Assembly: GCA_964416195.1 (NCBI GenBank)
Contig: CAYQDB010000008.1
Coordinates: 62,001-126,000, forward strand
Length of the DNA stretch: 64,000 nt
Direction: 5' to 3'
Source of the DNA: CAYQDB01 sp964416195
Lineage (GTDB): Bacteria; Zixibacteria; MSB-5A5; GN15; FEB-12
Of the stretch, positions 47,539 through 56,536 are shown piece after piece (the first letter of the stretch is position 1; each line of letters begins with the position of its first letter). Below the pieces are notes generated by a model, which was not told where the DNA came from, did not search any database, and worked only from the letters and a program-made list of their open reading frames with translations. Position numbers and translations under genes: made by a program.

Positions 47539-48252
47539 ATGATAGAGATAAACTTACTACCCAAAGAGTATCTCAAGAAATCCGTCCACATCTCTCTCGG
47601 CAAAACCGGATTGTATGCGGTTGCTGTTGCGGCTGGGGTGATCTTGATGCTTATCGTTGTCACATTCTATCAGATGCACCAAGTGAAAAATCTCGAGCAC
47701 AATATTGGCAAGGCACGACAGAGGGCGGCGATGCTTGAGAAAGACATCAAATTGGTTGACGCCCTGATTGATGTTAAGACCAAGATTACCAGCCGGATGG
47801 AAGCCGTGGAGCGTCTCGACAGTCACCGTTCCACCTGGGTGAGAATCCTTGAGGATATGGGCGCCAACGTACCGGAGTTCGTCTGGTTAGGGCGTTTTAG
47901 CGAGGAAGTTATTGAAGACACTACGACCCAGTCAGGAGAGAAGCAGCAGGCGGAAGCGCAGCCCCCCCCCGCAAGTGTCCCCACGGTGCGCAAAGCTGAG
48001 GTTGAGGGATATGCCTTTACTCTGAATGCTCTGGCGTCGTTCATGATAAAGATGATGCGTTCAGACTACTTTGACGAAGTGGAACTTGTCTCAAGTGATG
48101 AAGTCAAGTTCCAAGATCAAAAGGCCTATAACTTCATCCTAGCGTGCAACTTGCACTATCTGTCGGATGAACATCTTCGAGGTCTGATTGCACAGGCCGG
48201 CAATAAAGGCGGTTCCCAGAAGGGGCAGACCAGCCATAATAGCTTGAATTGA
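47539..48252 (+). CDS. pilN: Type IV pilus assembly protein PilN
   Basis: An inner-membrane protein that binds PilM by its short cytoplasmic tail. The N terminus MIEINLLPKEYLKK is the INLLP motif that contacts PilM; a membrane helix follows at about 22-42, then a periplasmic coiled coil and a C-terminal domain. A proline-rich insert at about 135-150 includes an eight-C run at 47962-47969, coding AQPPPA; slippage there would truncate the protein. 237 aa is a little longer than the common ~200. It is co-operonic with pilM, 7 bases downstream. Confidence 0.93.
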   Translation: MIEINLLPKEYLKKSVHISLGKTGLYAVAVAAGVILMLIVVTFYQMHQVKNLEHNIGKARQRAAMLEKDIKLVDALIDVKTKITSRMEAVERLDSHRSTWVRILEDMGANVPEFVWLGRFSEEVIEDTTTQSGEKQQAEAQPPPASVPTVRKAEVEGYAFTLNALASFMIKMMRSDYFDEVELVSSDEVKFQDQKAYNFILACNLHYLSDEHLRGLIAQAGNKGGSQKGQTSHNSLN

Positions 48253-48265
48253 GGAAGAGAGGACG

Positions 48266-48886
48266 ATGAACTTCAAGGATGCTAAGATACAGAAAATCGC
48301 GCTGGGCGCGCTGGCTTTCTTTATCGTCGTCTATTTTTGGTATACTCGGTTGTATACGACCTACGACAATCAGATAGCGTTGAAGAGCCAGGAATTTGAA
48401 ACAATTACCACTAACCTGAGAAATGTTGAGATGAAGGCCAAGTCGCTGGATGCGCTGCAACTGGAGTATGTTGATCTAGTAGGTCGCTACCACGAGATTG
48501 AAGCCTTGCTGCCGGAAGCAAAGCAGATTCCCTCGCTCTTGGTCCAGCTTCATACAGCTTCCTCGCTGACCGGAACAAAGATCACTCGGGTTCAGCCTCT
48601 TCCCAACGAGTCGGAAGAGTTTTACAATATCACGTCATTTGAAATCGAAATGACCGGGACCTACCATGATTTCGGACGTTTTATCGGCTATGTTGCCAAT
48701 TTTCCTTTTATAGCAAACGTTTCAGATATGACCTTGACCTCCCTCAACGTTGCCATCGGGAAACCGGCCGCTGCTGAAAAAACGGGTCCGGAGGAAATGA
48801 AGAAGAAAGAAACCATGTCAGCCGTCTTTACTCTTTCCACATATTTTGTGAAAGAGGGGGAACGGCTTCAGGAGCTTGCCCTGTAG
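48266..48886 (+). CDS. pilO: Type IV pilus assembly protein PilO
   Basis: A partner of PilN in the inner-membrane alignment complex. Short N-terminal tail, membrane helix at about 10-28 (ALGALAFFIVVYFWYTRLY), coiled coil to about 75, and a C-terminal ferredoxin-like domain (LLVQLHTASSLTGTKITRVQPLP ... FEIEMTGTYHDFGRFIGYVANFPFIANVSDMTL). This shape and place identify it. 206 aa is typical. It follows pilN by 13 bases, with GAAGAGAGGA upstream of the ATG. Confidence 0.93.
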   Translation: MNFKDAKIQKIALGALAFFIVVYFWYTRLYTTYDNQIALKSQEFETITTNLRNVEMKAKSLDALQLEYVDLVGRYHEIEALLPEAKQIPSLLVQLHTASSLTGTKITRVQPLPNESEEFYNITSFEIEMTGTYHDFGRFIGYVANFPFIANVSDMTLTSLNVAIGKPAAAEKTGPEEMKKKETMSAVFTLSTYFVKEGERLQELAL

Positions 48887-48901
48887 GAGGTGGACGAATC
48901 A

Positions 48902-50644
48902 ATGAGAATAACAGCCAGTCTCATATGTGTAGTTATGTTGCTTGCCTCAGGGCCAGTGCTGGCGTCACAGGTGACAAATGTGGCGCTGCAATACCAGGAT
49001 GGTTCCGCCGTGGCTCATATCGACATCAAGGGCCCGGTTCGCTTTACGCACCAGATCGAGGAGGCGAAAGACGGCAAGCCGTTCCGGGTTATCGTCGATG
49101 TACTGTCTGCCACGCATAACCTGCCAGCAAAGAACTTCTCCTCGCTGCCAGAATGTCCAGTTCAGAAAATCCGTACGAGCCAGTACGCAGTCACGCCGGA
49201 GAAAGTTGTTCGTGTGGTTTATGATATGGAGGAGGAAACTTTCTATCGTGTGGACTCTGATGATAAATCCATCACTCTGTTCTTTCCCGATAAGCAACAA
49301 CGGAGATTTGCCGTTTGGTCGTCAACTGCCTATGCGACCACCTCCGATGCTGGGAAGCTGACGCCGCCAGAGAAACCCAGTTCGGAACATGTCAGCACTT
49401 CGCCCGCTCGCGCGGAGGAAGAAAACAAGACGGCGGCTGAGCTTAACGAGGCCATTGACCAGGATCGGTTGTTGAGCCTTGCGGGGAAACCGGCTCAGGA
49501 GAAACCTGTACCGGCTGCCAAGAGGCAAGAGCCTTCGAGCGACAAGAAGACCCAAGTTGAGAAGTCTCCTTCGGTCAAGGAACAACAACGGCAGGTGCCG
49601 GCGGTCGTTGTTGATGTTCCTTATGGCCCAGAGCTTGACCCCGATTTGCTTGAGCCGCCGATATCGAGTGCTCTTGCTGAAGCCTCCGCGGCTCGGCAGG
49701 CAAAGGGGCAAAAACCACCTGTAGTTGCTTCTCGTCAGCCTGATACCGAGAGGCTAGTTAGTCAATCTGAAAAGGCGCAGACGGAGATTGGTAGCAAACA
49801 GGTGGTTGTAACTGGTGAAGCTACGCAGCCTGCCAAACCAGAGACAGAATTAACCGAACCAAAACAGAAAAAGCCTGCGGTGGTCCAAAAGGAGATTGCC
49901 CAGACTTCGCCGGATGACAACAAGACTGCGGAGGTGGGCGTCAAGTCAGAGCAGGCTGTAGTGCCAACTCCTGCTGTAGCCAAGAAGGCCCAGACGAAAG
50001 TTCCACAGCAGAAAACGTCATCTCCTGTTGAAAAGAAACAGCCGTCAGCGAAACCTGTTAAGGCAGATAAGCAAGCAGGGCCAGTGCTTGCCTCGGCAAG
50101 CAATCAGGATATGCCAGAGGCGGCTGAGAAGAACGCGCCAAAGAAGGTAACGACGCCCCCGAGTACGACCACCGCTGATCAGAAGAAGGCAAAAGCGTCT
50201 CAGGATTCTACTGCCACTTTGAAGGATAAGAAGAGCAGTGGTAATAAACCGTCCACTTCACGATTCCGCCGTAGCCCGACTCTTCCTACAAAGATCAAGG
50301 GGACGTTAGTTGCAGAATTTCCCAAGAGGCTGGTCATAAAATACAAGGCACGGAATTACCGAGACCCATTCGAAACCCTGATCAACGAGACAAAGACATA
50401 CAATAGCCCAATAGAGAGAAGAATTCCCAATGTCGAAGGCTTGACATTAGTGGGCGTTCTCGAATCAGAAAATGGAATCAACAGCGCTCTGTTCGAAGAT
50501 AAAAATGGCTACGGCTATATTCTCAAAGAAGGTGACAAGGTGCGGAAAGGATATGTTCTGCGGGTTGAGCGCGACCGTGTCTACTTCCAGGTATTCGAGT
50601 ATGGGTGGAGCCGTACGGTGGCGTTGAACATTGACGAAGATTGA
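48902..50644 (+). CDS. PilP-like protein with an N-terminal AMIN domain
   Basis: About 580 aa from ATG 48902 (GTG 48890 is too near the GGAGG). Signal peptide to about 22. Residues 22-110 are an AMIN-type domain (VTNVALQYQDGSAVAHIDIKGPVRFTHQIEE ... PFRVIVDVLSATHNLP ... KVVRVVYDMEEE). A very long Lys/Pro/Gln/Ala-rich linker follows (about 130-450). The last ~120 residues are PilP-like (YKARNYRDPFETLI ... NVEGLTLVGVLESENGINSALFEDKNGYGYILKEGDKVRKGYVLRVERDRVYF). In standard systems AMIN domains sit on PilQ, not on PilP. Here the PilQ encoded next lacks one, so the peptidoglycan-binding part has moved to the neighbouring protein. Confidence 0.88.
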   Translation: MRITASLICVVMLLASGPVLASQVTNVALQYQDGSAVAHIDIKGPVRFTHQIEEAKDGKPFRVIVDVLSATHNLPAKNFSSLPECPVQKIRTSQYAVTPEKVVRVVYDMEEETFYRVDSDDKSITLFFPDKQQRRFAVWSSTAYATTSDAGKLTPPEKPSSEHVSTSPARAEEENKTAAELNEAIDQDRLLSLAGKPAQEKPVPAAKRQEPSSDKKTQVEKSPSVKEQQRQVPAVVVDVPYGPELDPDLLEPPISSALAEASAARQAKGQKPPVVASRQPDTERLVSQSEKAQTEIGSKQVVVTGEATQPAKPETELTEPKQKKPAVVQKEIAQTSPDDNKTAEVGVKSEQAVVPTPAVAKKAQTKVPQQKTSSPVEKKQPSAKPVKADKQAGPVLASASNQDMPEAAEKNAPKKVTTPPSTTTADQKKAKASQDSTATLKDKKSSGNKPSTSRFRRSPTLPTKIKGTLVAEFPKRLVIKYKARNYRDPFETLINETKTYNSPIERRIPNVEGLTLVGVLESENGINSALFEDKNGYGYILKEGDKVRKGYVLRVERDRVYFQVFEYGWSRTVALNIDED

Positions 50645-50660
50645 CGAAAGGCAGGTGTAG

Positions 50661-51950
50661 ATGATGACGAGCAAAAGATACAGAAAGTTGTTGCTGTTGT
50701 TGGGATTTCTCGGAGTCGTGACTGTATCCTTGACGCAAGCAATCGCTGAGGAAAAGGCGGACCCGACCACTCCCATAAAAAACCTGCAGTTCCAATCCGC
50801 CGACATAAGGTCTGTCCTAACGTTTCTGGCTGATTACGGCGGCGTCAATGTAGTCGTCGCTCCGGAAGTCAGCGGGACGGTGACGATCAAGCTGAGCGAT
50901 GTCATGTGGCGTGCTGCGATGGATATCATCGGCCGTACGTATGACCTTGCTATCGTTGACGAGGAGGCCGGCTATATTCGTGTTCTTCCGGCTGAGGCCT
51001 ACCGGAAAGAGGTTACGGAACAGGAAAAACACAAGATGGAGCAACGCCAGTTAGCCGCCTTGGAAACAAAGATTGTCAAGATTTCCAACTCGACTTCAGA
51101 TGACATAGTAAAGGCCGTTAAGTCGCTTATGACGGATCGAGGTCAGGCAACTAGCGACGCCCGGTCCAACTCTATCATCATCCAGGAAGTCCCGACAAAT
51201 ATGGCCAATGTGCTTGAATTTATTGCTGAACTGGATAAGCCGGCACTCCAGATTAAGATCTCCGCTCAGCTTCTGGAAATCTGGTCCACAGACTTGGAAG
51301 AGCTGGGGATCAACTGGCATGGTCAGGGGACATATACGACAGAGTCGGGACGTGAGTTTCCCCAGAGCGGCGAAGTGAATGCCAATCGTAGCGCGGATGT
51401 AGTGGCTCGGTACACGGTGACTGCTTTGCAGCATGGATGGTCGGTCGATGCTATCGTCGAAGCAATCGTGAACAACCGCAAAGGCAAGATCATAGCCCAT
51501 CCTGAGATTACGACAGTCGACAACAAAGAAGCCAAGATTCAAATGGGGCAAAAGATCCCGGTTAAGCAGTTCGATGAGTCTGGAAATGTCGTGATAAAGT
51601 TTGAGGAAGTCGGCACCATTCTGAAGGTGACCCCGCACATCACCGCTGAGAACCAGATTCTTCTGGATCTGAATCCGGAGCGTTCGACATACGAATTTGA
51701 TCCCAATGGAGTTATCATAAATACAAGCAATGCCTCGACCAATGTGATCGTTTCCAGTGGTCAGACGGCCGTCATCGGCGGGCTCACTACTGAAGATGAA
51801 GTGGAAAGCGAGGTAGGGGTGCCGTTGTTAAAGGACATCCCGCTTCTGGGGCGGCTGTTCAAATTCAGCAATAAGCGGATGGAAAATCGTGACTTGGTGA
51901 TCTTTGTTACGCCGACCATCGTTGATGAAAAGTTGGCCCAGGGCCAGTGA
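50661..51950 (+). CDS. pilQ: Type IV pilus secretin PilQ (short form, no AMIN domain)
   Basis: The outer-membrane pore for the pilus. Signal peptide about 1-30. N0/STN domain at about 37-110 (IKNLQFQSADIRSVLTFLADYGGVNVVVAPEVSGTVTIKL), N1 domain (KIVKISNSTSDDIVKAVKSLM ... SNSIIIQEVPTNMANVLEFIAEL), and the secretin core (QIKISAQLLEI ... VPLLKDIPLLGRLF ... RDLVIFVTPTIV). At 429 aa it is much shorter than the ~700 aa of proteobacterial PilQ, which carry AMIN domains at the N terminus; here the AMIN is on the preceding protein. It is the last gene of the pil operon. Confidence 0.96.
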   Translation: MMTSKRYRKLLLLLGFLGVVTVSLTQAIAEEKADPTTPIKNLQFQSADIRSVLTFLADYGGVNVVVAPEVSGTVTIKLSDVMWRAAMDIIGRTYDLAIVDEEAGYIRVLPAEAYRKEVTEQEKHKMEQRQLAALETKIVKISNSTSDDIVKAVKSLMTDRGQATSDARSNSIIIQEVPTNMANVLEFIAELDKPALQIKISAQLLEIWSTDLEELGINWHGQGTYTTESGREFPQSGEVNANRSADVVARYTVTALQHGWSVDAIVEAIVNNRKGKIIAHPEITTVDNKEAKIQMGQKIPVKQFDESGNVVIKFEEVGTILKVTPHITAENQILLDLNPERSTYEFDPNGVIINTSNASTNVIVSSGQTAVIGGLTTEDEVESEVGVPLLKDIPLLGRLFKFSNKRMENRDLVIFVTPTIVDEKLAQGQ

Positions 51951-52019
51951 TGCTCAACGGCATGGCAGGTTACACCTAAGATCGACAAGGAAAAGCTTAT
52001 GAAAGAGGCAGGAGAAGCC

Positions 52020-54116
52020 ATGAAAAAACACAGGGCGATACATTGCACCGTTACAGGGCTGGCCATAGTCAGCTTTGCGGTCCTGGCAATAGTGGGATGC
52101 TCCTCAAAGAGTGTTCTGGACGAGAATCCTGATGGCACGATCTCAATCACGGTCAGTCCTGATTCCGTCGGCGTCGGCTCTACGGTCGTGGTTGAAGCTA
52201 CTGTCCAAAAGGATGGAGAGCCACTGGCGGATCAGGTTGTGGGTTTCGCCTGCGATCCCGTTACAGCCGGGTCGTTCTCGCCGGAGGTGGACACAACGGG
52301 CAGCGACGGTGTAGCAGCATCGGTTTTCACTACCTCCAGTTCTGGCTCAGTAGAAATATGGGTGGTTACCGGTGGAGGCAACGTGGCGAACATGGCCCGG
52401 GTTACAGTGACTCAAACGCAGCAGTCCGGTTCCGGAAACATAGATGTCACAGTATCGCCCAGTCTCCTGTTGGCCAACGGCTCTGACACTTCGGTGGTTA
52501 CGGTAACGGTTCAAGACGATGTCGGGCAGCCGGCGCCGGATTCTACTCTGATAAAGATTACAGCCGGAGAGAGATTTGTCGACGTGGATGAGAACGGCTA
52601 CTGGTCGGAGGGTATTGATTCCCTCGTTTATGACGCTAACGGCAATGAGCAGTGGGACGCTATTGGGATAGTCCCCTCGACAGCTCTGACGACCGGCGGA
52701 ACCGGGACGGCTGTCGTCAACTATATTGCAGGCAGTGATGCCCTAACGGTCTACATAAAGGCCACCGTGGATGACAACGGCATTAAGGGTTTTGCCGATG
52801 CTTCCTTGCAGCTATCTTCGAATGCCTCAATCAACTCGATATACCTGGCTTCCGATTCGATCAACCTGGTGGTAAAGCAGACCGGCGGTATTGAGACGGC
52901 TCTGTTGTATGCCACGGGCTACGATATTAATGGTAATTCGGTGCCCGAGGGTCTGGTAGTCAACTTCATCATCACCGATGGTCCCGGCGGCGGCGAACGG
53001 CTGGGAACTGTAGGATATGGGCCTTACCAGGCTGTGACCAATTGTCAGGGAGTGGCCATGGCGCCGATCCAATCGGGAACCATTTCAGGGACGATACGGA
53101 TCCGAGCCTATGCCGACACGATTCTGTCCAACGCTACGCAGGTGATGGTCTCTGCCGGTCCCCCGGCCTACATTGTGGTCGGTTCCGAGTTCTGTAACGT
53201 CGATTACTGGGATGACGTATGTGATGAAGTCAAAATCTGCGCGGTCGTTTCAGATATATATTTGAATCCGGTGAATGATTCCACAGTCGTCTATTTCACG
53301 ACTGATGAAGGCACCATGAAGTCCCACGAAGAGCGGACTAAAGATATGGAAGGTATGGCGTGCACTAAATGGATTGCCGGCACCAATGTGCCGACCGCTG
53401 ATGGCCGCGTGCTCATCATTGCGGAGACAGCCGGTGGTACCGTCATCGACACTGGTATGTTCTACAATTCCCACCTTGTGGACACTCTCATTGTCCAAGG
53501 TGTGCCCGCCTGGATGCCAGCTGATGGCGCTACCTATGTGACGGTGAGGGTCTCAGGTTACGACTTCAATGGCAATCCGGTCATCGGCGGAACAACCTTC
53601 AGGGCCGACGCAAAGTATTTGAGCGTCCAGGGAGGAACGCTGGAGGATGGCTGCTATTCGGCGTCGGATCAAGTGAAAATCACTTCCACGACGCTGAATA
53701 TAGACAAGTCTTTGACGGGTGGGAACGATGATGGCATCGGTGCCTACGATACCGTCTATTACTGGAAAGCAGCTTCAGCCGTCAGTACCTTCCCCATTCA
53801 GATCCTTACCTTCGATGCCTACCGGGGCAATTGCAGCGTAAATGGACTATCCTCGGTAAATCCGGGAGGGGATGTATATTTCAGTGTTACGATAAAAGAC
53901 AGATTTGGCAACCCGCTTGGCGACCACACGCTTAATATGATCGCTTCCGGTGGAACGGTTAGCGGGGCGACTCAAGAGACCGACGGATACGGAGAGGCCA
54001 ACGGATTTATTTGGACAGCCCCAGCGATTGCCGGTGATTACACCATAACAGTTACCGACGTTGACCCGAGAGGTAGTGGAATTGCTCTCAGCAAGACGGT
54101 CACTGTTGAGGAATAA
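52020..54116 (+). CDS. Large lipoprotein with Ig-like (Big/invasin type) repeats
   Basis: About 698 aa. Lipoprotein signal with lipobox AIVGC (KKHRAIHCTVTGLAIVSFAVLAIVGC). Four to five Ig-like domains follow, recognisable by repeats such as ISITVSPDSVGVGSTVVVEATVQKDG, IDVTVSPSLLLANGSDTSVVTVTVQDDVGQP, YVTVRVSGYDFNGNPV, and VYFSVTIKDRFGNPLGDHTL, with the final TVEE. This architecture is that of adhesins and invasin-like surface proteins. ATG 52020 has AGGAG upstream; ATG 51999 (seven codons earlier, with AAGGA) is an alternative. It follows pilQ by 69 bases and could be in the pil transcript. It may be a surface adhesin; no enzyme motif is seen. Confidence 0.85.
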   Translation: MKKHRAIHCTVTGLAIVSFAVLAIVGCSSKSVLDENPDGTISITVSPDSVGVGSTVVVEATVQKDGEPLADQVVGFACDPVTAGSFSPEVDTTGSDGVAASVFTTSSSGSVEIWVVTGGGNVANMARVTVTQTQQSGSGNIDVTVSPSLLLANGSDTSVVTVTVQDDVGQPAPDSTLIKITAGERFVDVDENGYWSEGIDSLVYDANGNEQWDAIGIVPSTALTTGGTGTAVVNYIAGSDALTVYIKATVDDNGIKGFADASLQLSSNASINSIYLASDSINLVVKQTGGIETALLYATGYDINGNSVPEGLVVNFIITDGPGGGERLGTVGYGPYQAVTNCQGVAMAPIQSGTISGTIRIRAYADTILSNATQVMVSAGPPAYIVVGSEFCNVDYWDDVCDEVKICAVVSDIYLNPVNDSTVVYFTTDEGTMKSHEERTKDMEGMACTKWIAGTNVPTADGRVLIIAETAGGTVIDTGMFYNSHLVDTLIVQGVPAWMPADGATYVTVRVSGYDFNGNPVIGGTTFRADAKYLSVQGGTLEDGCYSASDQVKITSTTLNIDKSLTGGNDDGIGAYDTVYYWKAASAVSTFPIQILTFDAYRGNCSVNGLSSVNPGGDVYFSVTIKDRFGNPLGDHTLNMIASGGTVSGATQETDGYGEANGFIWTAPAIAGDYTITVTDVDPRGSGIALSKTVTVEE

Positions 54117-54144
54117 CTTTGTAATTGCATAGATTACATGAATG

Positions 54145-54174
54145 ACCGCCGGGGAGCGCCTCGGCGGTTTTTTT
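54145..54174 (+). terminator. Rho-independent terminator after the Ig-like lipoprotein
   Basis: ACCGCCGGGG and CCTCGGCGGT pair (one wobble) with a 4-base loop, then T7. It closes the pil-adhesin region. Confidence 0.92.
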
Positions 54175-54203
54175 ATGTGTGTATACTCTATCATCCGCAG
54201 ATG

Positions 54204-54311
54204 TATAGGTTGGGTTCTGAGCCCGCTCCGCCTAAGGCGGACAGTCGAAAAACCTGACAAGCCATCTGTCGGGTTTCTTACCACCTTCGGTGTCTGCGGA
54301 ACCCGACCTAC
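54204..54311. repeat. Nested palindromic repeat, CCCGACCTAC family
   Basis: Outer start taggttgggttctgag and end tgcggaacccgacctac, inner stem AAACCTGACA with TGTCGGGTTT (one mismatch), then CTT: the same plan as 36284-36392, at nearly the same length. Confidence 0.85.
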
Positions 54312-54401
54312 ATCTCTGGGTTACGGACGGAGCTAAATGCTACTTATGGCCGTGTGGCTTTTTTCTTTTCAGTAGAAAGTTTTGTGCATAAATTGGGGGC
54401 A

Positions 54402-56069
54402 ATGGCGGCACTTTTACATATGCAAACATACCCAGGCGCCACTATCTACTCAGCTTTTGAGAAGGTGGCACAGGAGCATCCCGGCCGGATCGCTTTTAAG
54501 GCGGAAGGTGGCCGGGGGCGGAGTTACACCTATGGCGAGGTGTGCACAATCGTTGAGCAATTGTCCTTAGGTCTGTCCCACCCGGAATATACAAAAAAAG
54601 CAGAGATAGGTATCCTGTCTGAAAATCGTCCGGAATGGGGGATTGCCTATCTGGCTATACTGGCCGCCCGTAAAACGGTGGTGCCGATAGACGCCAATCT
54701 GAAGGGAGACGAGGTCTCATTTATCATTGATAATGCTGGGTTGGATGTCATCTTTGCTTCGGGGCGTTTTGAGGATTTGTTGAAAAAGCTGCGCCCGGAT
54801 ATGAGAATACTTTCTTTTGAGGATGACTCGCCCAACAGTTGGATTAGGCTCACAGATGCCCAAGATCAGGCCCAGAAAAATCGCATAAGCAAGACAGCCG
54901 TTCTGATATATACTTCCGGCACAACCGGCAGGCCAAAGGCCGTGGAGCTTACTCACGAGAATATCCTGGCGAATCTCGAAGGAATCGAGTCGGGTCTCAA
55001 GTTCGATCACAACGACACCTTTCTTTCGGTTTTACCTTTGCATCACACCTTTGAAGCCACCTGTGGCTTTCTTATCCCGCTCATGTCGGGAGCAACTATC
55101 GTCTACGCCCGATCACTGAAGTCGAGAGATATTCTTGAGGACATTGCGTTCAACGGAGTCACCTTGATGTGCGGCGTGCCTCTGCTGTTTGAGAAAATGC
55201 ACCATTCCATACAGCGCGGGATCGCTTCGGCGCCTCTTGGAAGACGGTTGGCGTTTCGTCTGCTCTATCTCCTTTCGACTGTGGGGTGGTCTCTTGGGCA
55301 AAGATGGGGCAAGCCGCTTTTTCGGAGCCTGAGAAATAAAGCCGGCATGGCATCAATCCGCATGTTTGTCTCCGGTGGCGCCGCGCTGCCGCCGAAAATT
55401 GCCCGTTTCTTTAACCTGATCGGGTTCGATTTTTGTCAGGGGTATGGGATGACTGAATGCTCTCCGGTGATTTCTGTTAACCGTCCGGATAACGTTAAGT
55501 TTGGCTCGGTCGGGTCACCGCTTGAAAACATTGAAGTTAGAATTCACAATCCTGACCGCAGCGGCATCGGCGAGATACTCGTAAAAGGTGACAACGTTAC
55601 TCCCGGCTATCGTGATAACTCTGAGAAAACGGTGGAACTGATAATTGATGGTTGGTTGCACACCGGCGATCTGGGTAAGCTGAAAGATGGCCATCTCTGG
55701 ATCACTGGTCGCAAGAAAAACATCATAATCTCTGCCGCCGGTAAGAACATCTATCCGGAAGAGCTGGAAGAGAGACTATTGGAGTCAAGCTGCATCCTCG
55801 AGGTAGTGGTTATTGGGCGCAAGAAGCAAAACAAGCAGGGTGAAGAAGTACGGGCGCTGGTGGTGCTGGATCTCAAGCAGATGGAGGCTGAATTTGGCAT
55901 CTCTGCTGAAAGCCCGGATATGGAGAGAATTAGAGGGGTAATCTCAGCAGTAGTAAAAGACGTCAATGCCCATGTAGCGGACTACAAACGTATAGCCGGT
56001 TTTGACGTGCAACTTGAGGAGCTGGAAAAGACGTCTACGAAGAAAGTGAAAAGATTCTTATACAGGTAG
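54402..56069 (+). CDS. AMP-dependent acyl-CoA synthetase (long-chain type)
   Basis: Activates a fatty or related carboxylic acid to its CoA thioester via an adenylate. Motifs: P-loop YTSGTTGRPKAVELTH, FSGGAALPP-like (FVSGGAALPPKI), YGMTECSP, DGWLHTGDLG, and GRKKNIIISAAGKNIYPEELE with the final catalytic Lys in KKVKR. Length about 555 aa. The start is uncertain: GTG 54354, ATG 54402 or ATG 54420; none has an ideal ribosome-binding site, and the family similarity begins at about HMQTYPGATIYSAF. A membrane-like hydrophobic stretch appears at about 280-300 (a helix common in long-chain acyl-CoA synthetases). It lies just after a repeat and is probably transcribed alone. Confidence 0.9.
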   Translation: MAALLHMQTYPGATIYSAFEKVAQEHPGRIAFKAEGGRGRSYTYGEVCTIVEQLSLGLSHPEYTKKAEIGILSENRPEWGIAYLAILAARKTVVPIDANLKGDEVSFIIDNAGLDVIFASGRFEDLLKKLRPDMRILSFEDDSPNSWIRLTDAQDQAQKNRISKTAVLIYTSGTTGRPKAVELTHENILANLEGIESGLKFDHNDTFLSVLPLHHTFEATCGFLIPLMSGATIVYARSLKSRDILEDIAFNGVTLMCGVPLLFEKMHHSIQRGIASAPLGRRLAFRLLYLLSTVGWSLGQRWGKPLFRSLRNKAGMASIRMFVSGGAALPPKIARFFNLIGFDFCQGYGMTECSPVISVNRPDNVKFGSVGSPLENIEVRIHNPDRSGIGEILVKGDNVTPGYRDNSEKTVELIIDGWLHTGDLGKLKDGHLWITGRKKNIIISAAGKNIYPEELEERLLESSCILEVVVIGRKKQNKQGEEVRALVVLDLKQMEAEFGISAESPDMERIRGVISAVVKDVNAHVADYKRIAGFDVQLEELEKTSTKKVKRFLYR

Positions 56070-56111
56070 TCAGCGAGATTTTCAATGTAAACCGATAGGT
56101 TAGGCTTCAAT

Positions 56112-56528
56112 ATGATCAAGACCCAGGAAATCAACTTTAAAACCGGCGGGCCAGGGGATATTATCGATATAACATCCGAACTGGAGAGTGCCGTCAGGAA
56201 ATCCTGTCTGAGCTCAGGGACAATCACCGCCTTTGTCCCCGGTTCTACCGGCGGTATCACAACTATTGAATATGAGCCGGGATTGCTGAAAGATTTGCCT
56301 GAGTTGATGGAAAAGCTGGTACCTTCTGATCGGCCCTACGAGCACGATAATACCTGGCACGACGGCAACGGTTTCTCGCATCTTCGCTCTGCTCTGGTTG
56401 GTCCCGATATCACTGTGCCGTTCACCGGTGGGAAGCTTTTACTGGGTACTTGGCAGCAGGTGGTCTTTTTAGAGTTCGATAATCGCCCCCGGACACGACG
56501 TGTCATTTTTCAGATCATTGGGGAGTAG
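56112..56528 (+). CDS. YjbQ family protein (UPF0047)
   Basis: 138 aa. Signature segments GTITAFVPGSTGGITTIEYEPGL, the histidines in YEHDNTWHDGNGFSHLRSALVGP, and GTWQQVVFLEFDNRPRTRR are those of UPF0047. A secondary thiamine-phosphate synthase activity has been reported for E. coli YjbQ; the physiological role is not settled. It is 8 bases upstream of mtnA and probably forms an operon with it. The gap to the acyl-CoA synthetase is 42 bases. Confidence 0.93.
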   Translation: MIKTQEINFKTGGPGDIIDITSELESAVRKSCLSSGTITAFVPGSTGGITTIEYEPGLLKDLPELMEKLVPSDRPYEHDNTWHDGNGFSHLRSALVGPDITVPFTGGKLLLGTWQQVVFLEFDNRPRTRRVIFQIIGE

Positions 56529-56536
56529 CTGCAGCG

